Source of the DNA: Cytophagales bacterium
Lineage (GTDB): Bacteria; Bacteroidota; Bacteroidia; Cytophagales; UBA9547
Assembly: GCA_013298205.1 (NCBI GenBank)
Contig: JAAFJZ010000115.1
Coordinates: 1 to 7,577, forward strand
Length of the DNA stretch: 7,577 nucleotides
Direction of reading: 5' to 3'
Both the position numbers and the translations under genes were made by a program. This document shows positions 1 to 6,392 of this stretch, one piece after another. Positions within the stretch are counted from its first letter, which is position 1. Each line of letters opens with the position of its first letter. The notes under the pieces are model-generated. The model saw nothing but the letters and a program-made list of their open reading frames with translations. It ran no database searches and had not been told where the DNA came from.

Positions 1-99
1 TTTTAAATATCTAGCAGGTATGATTTGATCTGTATCAATGTGATCAATAGCTAAAGGAACTACAGTATCTTTTATATGGGTGAATGTTTTTTTTGACAT
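1..99 (-). CDS. leuD: 3-isopropylmalate dehydratase small subunit, N-terminal fragment
   Basis: This is the first 33 codons of LeuD, the small subunit that pairs with LeuC to isomerise 2-isopropylmalate to 3-isopropylmalate in cytoplasmic leucine synthesis. It starts at the ATG whose complement is at 97-99 and runs off the left edge with no stop in view. The visible protein contains VPLAIDHIDTDQIIPARYLK, the diagnostic N-terminal stretch of the aconitase swivel domain (compare the family pattern D-T-D-Q-I-I-P-A-R-F/Y-L). It lies 20 bases downstream of leuC on the same strand, with no terminator or promoter between, so the two should be co-transcribed. About five sixths of the usual roughly 200-residue protein lies outside the window. 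Confidence 0.93.
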   Translation of the reverse strand, partial: MSKKTFTHIKDTVVPLAIDHIDTDQIIPARYLK

Positions 100-119
100 A
101 TTAAATAGTAGTAATTATA

Positions 120-1523
120 TTAATTTAAAAAATCTCTCACATCCGTAACTTTCCCTGTTAGTGCAGCTGCGGCAGCCATAATTGGGCTAGCCAAAAGAGT
201 TCTTGCTCCCTGCCCTTGTCTTCCTTCAAAATTTCTGTTTGAAGTAGAAATACAATATTTACCAGCTGGAATTTTATCTTCATTCATACCTAAACAAGCA
301 GAACATCCTGGCTCTCTAAAGTCAAAACCAGCTTCTTTAAAAATTAAATCCAAACCTTCGGCTTTAGCTTGTTTTTCTACCATTTTAGAACCCGGAATAA
401 TCCATGCTATCACAGAAGCTGATTTTTGTTTCCCTTTAATCAAATTGGCTGCTGCTCGCAAATCTTCAATTCTAGAATTGGTACAACTTCCTATAAAAAC
501 ATAATCTATTTTTTGACCTTTTATGGCTTGACCTTCAGTAAGACCCATATAATCTAAAGATTTTATGAATGAAGCGACTTCTGCTTTATTTTCTAGATCT
601 TTACTTAATGGAATATTTTCATTTATACCTAGACCCATACCTGGATTGGTTCCATAAGTTACCATAGGTTCAATATTTTCTGCTTCAAAAGCATAAACTT
701 TATCAAATTTGGCATCTAGATCGGAATATAAAGTTTTCCATTCCTTTAATGATTTATCCCAATCATTGCCTTTTGGAGCCCTTTCTTTTCCTTCAATGTA
801 GTCAAAAGTAATTTGATCTGGAGCTATTAACCCACATCTAGCGCCCATTTCAATACTCATATTACAAATTGTCATTCTAGCTTCCATACTTAATGCTCGA
901 ATCGCAGAACCAGAATACTCTACTGCATAACCATTTCCACCAGAGGCAGAAATTTGAGCTATTACATATAAAATTATATCTTTTGCCGTAACGCCCTTAC
1001 CTAACTTTCCAGAAATATCTATTTTCATGGTAAGAGGTTTGTATTGCAAAACACATTGAGTACCTAGTACCATTTCTACCTCACTGGTTCCGATTCCAAA
1101 TGCTATTGCACCAAATGCTCCATGCGTAGAGGTATGACTGTCTCCACAAACAATCGTCATTCCTGGATTAGTAACTCCCAATTCTGGACCAATTACATGT
1201 ACAATACCTTGTTTTTGATGACCCAAGGCGAAAAGCTCTACACCATATTCTTTACAATTTTCAGACAACTTTTCAACTTGTTTGCGTGAAAGCTCTTCTT
1301 TAATTGGTAAATGTTGATCTTTAGTAGGTACATTATGATCTGCTGTTGCTAAAGTTCTTTGAAGCCTAAAAACAGGTAAGTTTCTGGTTTTCAAACCATC
1401 AAAAGCTTGAGGACTTGTAACTTCATGAATATAATGCATGTCAATATAAAGTAAATCAGGATAACCTTCAGTACTATTTACAACATGTTTTTGCCAAATT
1501 TTGTCGAATAATGTTTTGCTCAT
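120..1523 (-). CDS. leuC: 3-isopropylmalate dehydratase large subunit
   Basis: This is the catalytic [4Fe-4S] subunit of isopropylmalate isomerase (aconitase superfamily), second step of leucine-specific synthesis, acting in the cytoplasm with LeuD. The protein is 467 residues, essentially the length of E. coli LeuC. The three cluster ligands are present: Cys347 in IGSCTNSRIEDL, and Cys407 and Cys410 in REPGCSACLGMN. Other family signatures are DHNVPT at 62-67, CGDSHTSTHGAFGAIAFGIG at 126-145, and SNRNFEGRQGQGARTLLASP at 428-447. The ATG start gives the expected N-terminus (SKTLFDKIW) and sits about 16 bases after a good -7 box. It is the first gene of a leftward leuC-leuD transcript, divergent from the gcvT fusion. 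I see no leucine-rich leader peptide or attenuator in front of it. Nothing suggests inactivity. Confidence 0.98.
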   Translation of the reverse strand: MSKTLFDKIWQKHVVNSTEGYPDLLYIDMHYIHEVTSPQAFDGLKTRNLPVFRLQRTLATADHNVPTKDQHLPIKEELSRKQVEKLSENCKEYGVELFALGHQKQGIVHVIGPELGVTNPGMTIVCGDSHTSTHGAFGAIAFGIGTSEVEMVLGTQCVLQYKPLTMKIDISGKLGKGVTAKDIILYVIAQISASGGNGYAVEYSGSAIRALSMEARMTICNMSIEMGARCGLIAPDQITFDYIEGKERAPKGNDWDKSLKEWKTLYSDLDAKFDKVYAFEAENIEPMVTYGTNPGMGLGINENIPLSKDLENKAEVASFIKSLDYMGLTEGQAIKGQKIDYVFIGSCTNSRIEDLRAAANLIKGKQKSASVIAWIIPGSKMVEKQAKAEGLDLIFKEAGFDFREPGCSACLGMNEDKIPAGKYCISTSNRNFEGRQGQGARTLLASPIMAAAAALTGKVTDVRDFLN

Positions 1524-1539
1524 TTTTAGTATATATGTA

Positions 1540-1572
1540 CAAAAGTAGAAATAATTTAATGAATCTTCAAAA
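1540..1572 (-). promoter_or_regulatory. Bacteroidota-type promoter of leuC-leuD
   Basis: Read leftward, TACTTTTG (1547-1540) matches the Bacteroidota -7 consensus TAnnTTTG. A -33 TTTTG lies at 1572-1568, with the core TTG (1570-1568) separated from the -7 box by 20 bases, within the usual spacing. Transcription should begin near 1533, leaving a leader of about 10 bases before the leuC ATG, too short for an attenuator. The -33 element lies inside an imperfect inverted repeat at 1561-1583. The assignment rests on motif and position only. Confidence 0.7.
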
Positions 1573-1583
1573 GTTTGGGATTC
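1561..1583. repeat. Imperfect inverted repeat over the leuC -33 element
   Basis: The two half-sites are GAATC-TT-CAAA and TTTG-G-GATTC, separated by AG. Nine base pairs can form, interrupted by a two-versus-one mismatch. The repeat covers the leuC -33 box, where a repressor could block sigma binding. In sequence this AT-rich such a match can occur by chance, so an operator role is a guess. Confidence 0.3.
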
Positions 1584-1826
1584 AAGAATTTCAAAAACTT
1601 AATTTTAATTAAATTTAATTATGAAAAAAACAATAATACAGTTGTACTTTTTTTATAAATAAATTTAGAATATCAATAAAATTTTTATCTTAATTAAGGG
1701 ACAAAAATAAATTTCTATATGTCAGGACAAATGACCTCTAATATTTAGAACAAATCTTATCAAAAATGCAAAAAACAACAAATTGAAAATATTTAACAAA
1801 AAACTTTAAACTAACTTTTCTAATAA
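1573..1826. other. Noncoding AT-rich core of the leuC / gcvT divergent intergenic region
   Basis: These roughly 250 bases separate the two divergent promoters and should lie outside both transcripts. I see no credible gene, tRNA or strong hairpin. Contents worth recording are a perfect A/T palindrome, AATTAAATTTAATT, at 1607-1620; directly after it a 13-codon open frame at 1621-1662 (MKKTIIQLYFFYK, stop TAA), which resembles the first residues of a secreted protein but has no visible promoter; and two copies of GGACAAA at about 1700 and 1725. None is strong enough to call as a functional element. Confidence 0.5.
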
Positions 1827-1858
1827 TTGATATTTAATTATAAAATCCACTACTTTTG
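1827..1858 (+). promoter_or_regulatory. Bacteroidota-type promoter of the DUF5606-gcvT fusion gene
   Basis: The -7 box TACTTTTG is at 1851-1858 and fits TAnnTTTG exactly. A TTG at 1827-1829 lies 21 bases upstream, a suitable -33. Transcription should begin near 1865, giving a leader of about 20 bases before the ATG at 1885. That leader is A/T-rich and has no Shine-Dalgarno sequence, which is normal for this phylum. The -7 box is identical to the one facing leuC. Confidence 0.7.
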
Positions 1859-1884
1859 CGGTCTAAAAAAATACCTTAATTTAA

Positions 1885-3471
1885 ATGGAATTTAAAGACA
1901 TCGCATCCCTATCTGGCAAAAATGGATTATTTTTAGTTGTAAAGCCAACCAGAAATGGCGTAATTTTAGAATCATTAGACATCGAAAAAAAACGCATTGT
2001 AACTTCTCCAAATAGCAAACTTTCAATATTAGGAGATATTTCAATATATTTAGAAGATTCTAAAGATAACTTACCTTTAGAAGAGGTAATGTTTAAAGTT
2101 AAAGAAAAATACAACGATCAACTTCCAATCGATTCTAAGTCAGACCCTGAAAAGTTGAAAAAGTTTATGGGAGAATTGCTTCCAAACTACGACAAAGAAA
2201 AGGTATATGTTTCTGATATAAAAAAACTTGTGCTATGGTACTCAATTATTTTAAAAGAAGCACCTAGTGTTTTGGTAAAAAAAGTTGAAACCACTAAAGA
2301 AAATGAATCAACTTCCATAGTTCAAGAATTACCTCATGTGATAACTGAAGAAAAACCAGTTAAACCTTCACCTAAATCTAAAACAAGTAAAGCAGAACCT
2401 TTAATACCTCTACACCAAACTCATGTTGATTTAGGTGGAAAAATGGTTTCCTTTGGTGGATTCATGATGCCTTTAAAATATCGATCTGAAACAGAAGAGC
2501 ATTTAGCAGTTAGAAATAGTGTTGGAATTTTTGATGTATCACATATGGGAGAATTTACTGTAAAAGGTAAAGAATCTTTACAATTTTTAGAATATCTTAC
2601 TTCAAATTCTGTTTCTTCACTTCAAAATGGAAAAGCACAATACTCCTGTTTGTTAAATGAGAACGGTGGAATTGTTGATGATCTTTTAGTATACAAGAAA
2701 GCTGATAATGACTACTTTCTAGTAGTAAATGCTTCAAATATAGAAAAAGATTTTAATCACATGATGAAGCACAAAAAATTTGATTGTGAGTTGGTTAATG
2801 AATCTAGTTCGTGGTGTTTGTTTGCTGTTCAAGGTCCAAAAGCTTTGAATTTAGTACAAAAGTTAAGTTCAAATAATCTTTCTGGTATTTCATATTACAA
2901 TTTTGAAATTAGTAACCTAGCTGATATTCCAAATGTTATAATTTCTCATACTGGGTATACTGGTTCAGGGGGATTTGAACTTTTTGTTCAAGTTAAAGAT
3001 GCAAAAAAATTATGGGAGTTGTTGTTTTCAGTTGGGTATGAATTCAATTTGATTCCCATAGGATTAGGAGCAAGAGATACACTACGAATCGAAAAAGGTT
3101 ATACTTTATATGGGAATGACATTAATGATGAAACTACACCATTAGAAGCAAATTTAGGGTGGATTACAAAATTAAATAAAGATTTTTTAGGTAAACATAT
3201 ATTACAAGCTCAAAAAGAAAATGGCATTATTAAAAAGCTAGTAGGATTTAAGATGCTAGAAATAGGAATACCTCGCAGTCATTATCTTATATACAATTCA
3301 AATGGTGATACAATCGGAGAGGTAAGCTCTGGTACTCAGTCTCCTTTACTTAAATCTGGTATAGGAATGGGCTATATTAATATTGAAAATAGTAAAATCA
3401 ATTCCGAGATTTGGATTGGAATAAGAGACAAAAAAGTAAAAGCCATCATTGTTAAAACACCTTTTGTTTAA
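1885..3471 (+). CDS. gcvT: DUF5606-like domain fused to aminomethyltransferase (glycine cleavage T-protein)
   Basis: The C-terminal part is GcvT, which takes the methylamine arm of lipoylated GcvH, releases ammonia and makes 5,10-methylene-tetrahydrofolate. It spans residues 171-528, about 358 residues, the full length of a normal bacterial GcvT. Visible signatures are LGGKMVSFGGFMMP (183-196), FDVSHMGEF (216-224), GGIVDDLLVY (261-270, with Asp266 in the place of the catalytic aspartate), HTGYTGSGGFEL (355-366), GLGARDTLRIEKGYTLYG (393-410) and TPLEANLGW (418-426). In front are about 127 residues resembling DUF5606, a Bacteroidota domain of unknown function: SLSGKNGLFLVV (8-19), ILGDISIYLED (48-58), LLPNYDKEKVYVSDIKKLVLWYSIIL (98-123 region). 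Residues about 128-170 form a linker rich in K, E, S, T and P. There is no stop, frameshift or ATG at the domain joint; the only alternative starts in the linker are TTG at 2272 and GTG at 2338. It appears monocistronic. The GcvT call is secure; the DUF5606 call is from recalled family patterns. Confidence 0.95.
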   Translation: MEFKDIASLSGKNGLFLVVKPTRNGVILESLDIEKKRIVTSPNSKLSILGDISIYLEDSKDNLPLEEVMFKVKEKYNDQLPIDSKSDPEKLKKFMGELLPNYDKEKVYVSDIKKLVLWYSIILKEAPSVLVKKVETTKENESTSIVQELPHVITEEKPVKPSPKSKTSKAEPLIPLHQTHVDLGGKMVSFGGFMMPLKYRSETEEHLAVRNSVGIFDVSHMGEFTVKGKESLQFLEYLTSNSVSSLQNGKAQYSCLLNENGGIVDDLLVYKKADNDYFLVVNASNIEKDFNHMMKHKKFDCELVNESSSWCLFAVQGPKALNLVQKLSSNNLSGISYYNFEISNLADIPNVIISHTGYTGSGGFELFVQVKDAKKLWELLFSVGYEFNLIPIGLGARDTLRIEKGYTLYGNDINDETTPLEANLGWITKLNKDFLGKHILQAQKENGIIKKLVGFKMLEIGIPRSHYLIYNSNGDTIGEVSSGTQSPLLKSGIGMGYINIENSKINSEIWIGIRDKKVKAIIVKTPFV

Positions 3472-3500
3472 TAATTTAAATAAAAGCTTAATTATTTTCT
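3470..3500 (+). terminator. Weak possible terminator after the gcvT fusion
   Basis: AATAATT at 3470-3476 can pair with AATTATT at 3490-3496, overlapping the stop codon, and a T-rich run follows. The stem is all A/T and therefore weak. No better hairpin is visible in the 119 bases before the next gene, so read-through into the pentapeptide gene is possible. Confidence 0.25.
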
Positions 3501-3590
3501 TATTAAAAATAGCATTTCTTCATTTTTTATATAATATTTATAGCAATTATTATTGTGTTTAAGAAATTAAAATTCTCAAAATAAAAATTT

Positions 3591-4472
3591 GTGGACTTAA
3601 AAGAAAATATTAGTAAGTATAAAACTAGGCTTAAAAAAGATAATATAGTAATTTCTTTAAACCGGATTGTACAAAGACCGATTTTAACAAATGCTTTGCT
3701 TTTGCTTATTATCAGTATTTTTCTCTTACTTTTAAGTATTCCCATGATTTCAAATAACCCCAAACATTATATAGAAGGTATATTAATTGAAGCGCATGGA
3801 GTACTTTTTGATTTGGCATTTATTGGTATTTTGCTATTATGGTTACAAAAAAATGGAGAAAAACAGCAAAGAATAAGACGATATTTAGATGAATTGGATG
3901 ATTTTAGATATTGGAAATCTGAAGAATCAGCTTATAGAGCCATGGGTAATGTAAAAAGATTAAACAGAGATGGAATTGTAAAAATTGATTTGTCCCACTC
4001 CTATCTAGTAAATACAAACCTGAATTATGTAAATCTTTCAGAATCAAATTTGAATAGTGCAAATCTTTCAAAATGTAATTTAATAAGCTCAATCATGGTT
4101 AATGCACGACTAAATCAAGCTAGCTTAGAAGAATGTAGTATGAACAATTCTGATTTATCTGGTTCCTTTTTGAGTGGAGCGAATTTTTCAAACTCAAGTT
4201 TAATAAAAGCCAATTTAAGTAAAGCAAATTGTATAATGTCCAATTTTGAAAATGCTTTTTTAATGGAGGCAGATTTAAGAGGTGCGAATCTTTTAGGAAC
4301 AAATTTTAAAAATACCAATTTATACAAAACAGACCTTAGAAATGTGAAAGGATTAACGCTTGAGCAAATTCAAATGGCAAAAACTGTTCACAAAGTTAGA
4401 TTAAACGGCAGCATAGCAAAACAAGTAAAAGAACAGTTACCAGAATTAGAAATTGATTACTCAGACGATTAA
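3591..4472 (+). CDS. Membrane-anchored pentapeptide repeat protein
   Basis: This 293-residue protein has three parts. Residues 1-32 are basic and probably cytoplasmic. Two hydrophobic segments follow at about 33-53 and 67-85, joined by a short loop; the basic stretch just after (QKNGEKQQRIRR) suggests that both ends face the cytoplasm. Residues 131-250 are 24 uninterrupted pentapeptides: positions 134, 139, 144 and every fifth residue to 249 are L, F, M or once C, with A/S/N-x-L and N/D-L patterns (for example EADLRGANLLGTNF). This should fold as a right-handed four-sided beta helix of about six coils. A tail, GLTLEQIQMAK (254-264), is typical after such arrays. The start is GTG: an in-frame stop lies at 3582-3584 and the first ATG (residue 52) would delete the first membrane segment. 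No clear promoter is visible. Soluble pentapeptide proteins such as Qnr and MfpA act on DNA gyrase, but the membrane anchor makes that role unlikely here. Function unknown. Confidence 0.88.
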   Translation: MDLKENISKYKTRLKKDNIVISLNRIVQRPILTNALLLLIISIFLLLLSIPMISNNPKHYIEGILIEAHGVLFDLAFIGILLLWLQKNGEKQQRIRRYLDELDDFRYWKSEESAYRAMGNVKRLNRDGIVKIDLSHSYLVNTNLNYVNLSESNLNSANLSKCNLISSIMVNARLNQASLEECSMNNSDLSGSFLSGANFSNSSLIKANLSKANCIMSNFENAFLMEADLRGANLLGTNFKNTNLYKTDLRNVKGLTLEQIQMAKTVHKVRLNGSIAKQVKEQLPELEIDYSDD

Positions 4473-4529
4473 CACTCTTGAAAAAAAAATAGATTACTTT
4501 TTAATCAATTTTTAATAAAAAATAAAATT

Positions 4530-4544
4530 ATGTCAAAATGACAT
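4530..4544. promoter_or_regulatory. Perfect palindrome upstream of grpE-dnaJ, candidate operator
   Basis: ATGTCA-AAA-TGACAT is a perfect inverted repeat with six-base arms and a three-base centre. It lies nine bases upstream of a TTGGCA...TTTTTG promoter-like element and 54 bases before the grpE start. Position, symmetry and the stress-response genes it precedes suggest a binding site for a dimeric regulator. It is not CIRCE, the HrcA site (TTAGCACTC-N9-GAGTGCTAA). The regulator is not identifiable from this window. Confidence 0.55.
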
Positions 4545-4553
4545 TCAAAAACC

Positions 4554-4570
4554 TTGGCAAACTTTTTGAA
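4554..4570 (+). promoter_or_regulatory. Candidate grpE-dnaJ promoter, sigma-54-like spacing
   Basis: The element is TTGGCA (4554-4559) followed by TTTTTG (4563-4568). Aligned to the sigma-54 pattern TGGCACGNNNNTTGCW, the GG doublet and the downstream TTG are correctly spaced, but the -12 GC is GA and the C and G after TGGCA are both A. No TAnnTTTG box is present in this gap, so this is the best promoter candidate. If used, transcription would start near 4580, about 20 bases before the grpE ATG at 4599. Whether it is read by sigma-54 or another alternative sigma factor cannot be told from the sequence. Confidence 0.45.
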
Positions 4571-4598
4571 ACAAATTAAGCAATAACAATGAAAATTT

Positions 4599-5153
4599 AT
4601 GAGCACAACAAAAGAAAACAATGATAACGAGTCTTTTACAGACCAAACTACATTAGAAGAAGTTACAGAAACTCCAATTGTTGAAACTTTAATAGAAGAG
4701 AATTCTGAAATACACAAAGTATCTGCAGAATTGGCAGATATTAAAGACAAATATTTAAGATTACAGGCTGATTTTGAAAATTTCAGAAAAAGAACAAGTA
4801 AAGAAAAAATAGAATTAATTTCTTCAGCCAATAAAGCACTTATTCTTGAATTATTGCCCGTTATGGACGATATAGAAAGAGCTGAAAAAAATATAACTGA
4901 TGAACCTTGGGATGAAAACACCCAAAAAGGTATAAAATTAGTGTTTGGAAAGTTTAAAAAAACTTTAATATCTCAAGGTTTAAAAGAAATGGAAACTATA
5001 GGGCAAGACTTTGATGTAGAGTTGCACGAAGCGATTACCCAAATTCCAGTTTCTGATGATAACATGAAAGGGAAAATAGTAGATGAAATAGAAAAAGGAT
5101 TTTTTCTAGGTGATAAAATAATTCGTTTCGCAAAAGTAATTACAGGAATATAA
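4599..5153 (+). CDS. grpE: Nucleotide exchange factor GrpE
   Basis: GrpE is the dimeric cytoplasmic co-chaperone that drives ADP release from DnaK. The protein has 184 residues, a usual length. Residues 1-35 are acidic and low-complexity. A long coiled-coil helix covers about 36-80, including DKYLRLQADFENFRKRTSKE (50-69), the most recognisable GrpE stretch. LLPVMDDIERA (85-95) belongs to the helical bundle, and the C-terminal beta domain that contacts DnaK contains FDVELHEAI (128-136) and GFFLGDKIIRFAKVITG (167-183). The last motif has Phe where many GrpE proteins have Pro (RPAKV), which I take as ordinary family variation. The TAA stop overlaps the dnaJ ATG by one base (TAATG), so the two are translationally coupled. 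dnaK is not in the window. The ATG at 4589 is in another frame and is not the start. Confidence 0.97.
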   Translation: MSTTKENNDNESFTDQTTLEEVTETPIVETLIEENSEIHKVSAELADIKDKYLRLQADFENFRKRTSKEKIELISSANKALILELLPVMDDIERAEKNITDEPWDENTQKGIKLVFGKFKKTLISQGLKEMETIGQDFDVELHEAITQIPVSDDNMKGKIVDEIEKGFFLGDKIIRFAKVITGI

Positions 5154-6301
5154 TGGCAAAAAAAGACTATTATGATGTTCTAGGAGTTAATAAAACTGCT
5201 ACTGCTGAAGAAATCAAAAAAGCCTATAGAAAAATGGCTATTCAATATCACCCAGATAAAAATCCAGGCGATAGCAGTGCTGAAGACAAGTTCAAAGAGG
5301 CAGCTGAAGCTTATGAAGTTTTAAGTTCTGCAGATAAAAAAGCAAAATATGATCGTTTTGGACATCAAGCCAGCGGAGGAGGTCAAAGCTATGGTGGAGG
5401 TGGAATGAATATGGATGACATTTTCTCGCAATTTGGAGATATATTTGGTGGTGGTGGAGCAGCTTCTGGATTTGAAAGTTTTTTTGGTGGAAGTTCAAGA
5501 GGAGGACAAAGAAAAGGTTCGAATCTAAGAATTAAATTAAAAATGTCTTTAGATGAAATTGCTCATGGAGTAGAGAAAAAAGTAAAAGTAAAAAAACAAG
5601 TAAGTTGTAAGTCCTGCGGTGGTAATGGAGCGAAGAATGGAACAGCTTTGCAAAGTTGCAAACATTGCAACGGAACTGGTCAAGTAAAAAAAGTAGTAAA
5701 TACTATGCTTGGACAAATGGTTTCTTCGGGAACTTGCCCCATTTGTAGTGGAGCTGGCAAAATAATTACTGATAAATGTGGTACTTGTTACGGAGATGGT
5801 GTTCTTTCGGAAGAAGAAGTAATTAGTATCAAAATACCTGCTGGTGTTGGTGAAGGAATGCAACTATCTATGAATGGAAAAGGGAATATGCCTGCTGGTG
5901 GTGGTTATCCAGGCGATTTGCTAATTGTAATCGAAGAAGAAGAGCATTTAGAACTTAAAAGAGATGGAATCAATTTAATACATGATTTGTATATAAGCTT
6001 TCCTGATGCTGTTTTAGGTTGTTCTGCAGAAGTACCTACAATAGATGGTAGGGTTAAAATAAAAATAGACCCTGGTACTCAAAGCGGTAAAGTTTTAAGA
6101 ATTAAAGATAAGGGTTTAAAAGATGTAAACAGCTACCAAAAAGGTGATCAACTTATTTATGTTAATATTTGGACACCCAAACAAGTGAACAATAGTGAAA
6201 AAGAAATGATGGAGACGCTTAAAAATTCACTAAATTTTGCTCCTAAACCTACAAAAGGAGACAAATCATTTTTTGAAAAAATAAAAGAGTACTTTAATTA
6301 A
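5153..6301 (+). CDS. dnaJ: Chaperone protein DnaJ (Hsp40, type I)
   Basis: DnaJ delivers unfolded clients to DnaK and stimulates its ATPase in the cytoplasm. The 382-residue protein has every type I element in order. The J domain is at 1-70, with the HPD triad at 33-35 and YDRFG at 66-70. A Gly/Phe-rich region at 74-118 contains MDDIFSQFGDIFGG. The zinc-binding domain has four CxxCxGxG motifs, with cysteine pairs at 152/155, 169/172, 195/198 and 209/212. The C-terminal substrate-binding domains run from about 220 to 345 and include IPAGVGEGMQLSMNGKGN and GDLLIVI. It overlaps grpE by one base, so it belongs to the same transcript, and it is followed by a strong hairpin terminator. Nothing is truncated or unusual. 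Confidence 0.98.
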   Translation: MAKKDYYDVLGVNKTATAEEIKKAYRKMAIQYHPDKNPGDSSAEDKFKEAAEAYEVLSSADKKAKYDRFGHQASGGGQSYGGGGMNMDDIFSQFGDIFGGGGAASGFESFFGGSSRGGQRKGSNLRIKLKMSLDEIAHGVEKKVKVKKQVSCKSCGGNGAKNGTALQSCKHCNGTGQVKKVVNTMLGQMVSSGTCPICSGAGKIITDKCGTCYGDGVLSEEEVISIKIPAGVGEGMQLSMNGKGNMPAGGGYPGDLLIVIEEEEHLELKRDGINLIHDLYISFPDAVLGCSAEVPTIDGRVKIKIDPGTQSGKVLRIKDKGLKDVNSYQKGDQLIYVNIWTPKQVNNSEKEMMETLKNSLNFAPKPTKGDKSFFEKIKEYFN

Positions 6302-6332
6302 TCAAATTAGACCAACTCAATTTTTTCGAAAT

Positions 6333-6380
6333 TTGCACAAAAAAAAATCCTGAAATTATTCAGGATTTTTTTTTGTGCAA
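6333..6380. terminator. Bidirectional intrinsic terminator between dnaJ and rplY
   Basis: A perfect 22-bp inverted repeat has arms at 6333-6354 and 6359-6380 and the four-base loop ATTA. Each arm consists of TTGCAC, nine A (or T on the other arm) and TCCTGAA or its complement. In either direction the RNA would form a TCCTGAA/TTCAGGA stem followed by a run of nine U, so it can end both the dnaJ transcript and the oncoming prs-rplY transcript. It lies 31 bases after the dnaJ stop and 12 bases after the rplY stop. Confidence 0.93.
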
Positions 6381-6392
6381 TTAATAAAATAA

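Noticed and set aside
1717..1735. Possible dyad GTCA...TGAC around 1721-1735
   Set aside because: The arms are only four bases with a seven-base centre, and it is not close to either promoter; too weak to call.
3548..3555. TATTATTG as a -7 box for the pentapeptide gene
   Set aside because: It departs from TAnnTTTG at one base and has no TTG at the right distance upstream.
4115..4327. Reverse-strand open frames across the pentapeptide gene, rich in regularly spaced K, L and A
   Set aside because: Their periodic composition is the mirror of the forward pentapeptide repeats; none matches a known family.
4589..4624. Alternative ATG at 4589 just upstream of grpE, giving a short peptide MKIYEHNKRKQ
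   Set aside because: It is in a different frame from grpE, ends after 11 codons and overlaps the true start; it is most likely a chance ATG.
5134..5144. Phe in place of Pro in the GrpE C-terminal RPAKV motif as a loss-of-function sign
   Set aside because: The rest of the motif and the whole protein are intact, and this position varies among GrpE proteins as I know them.
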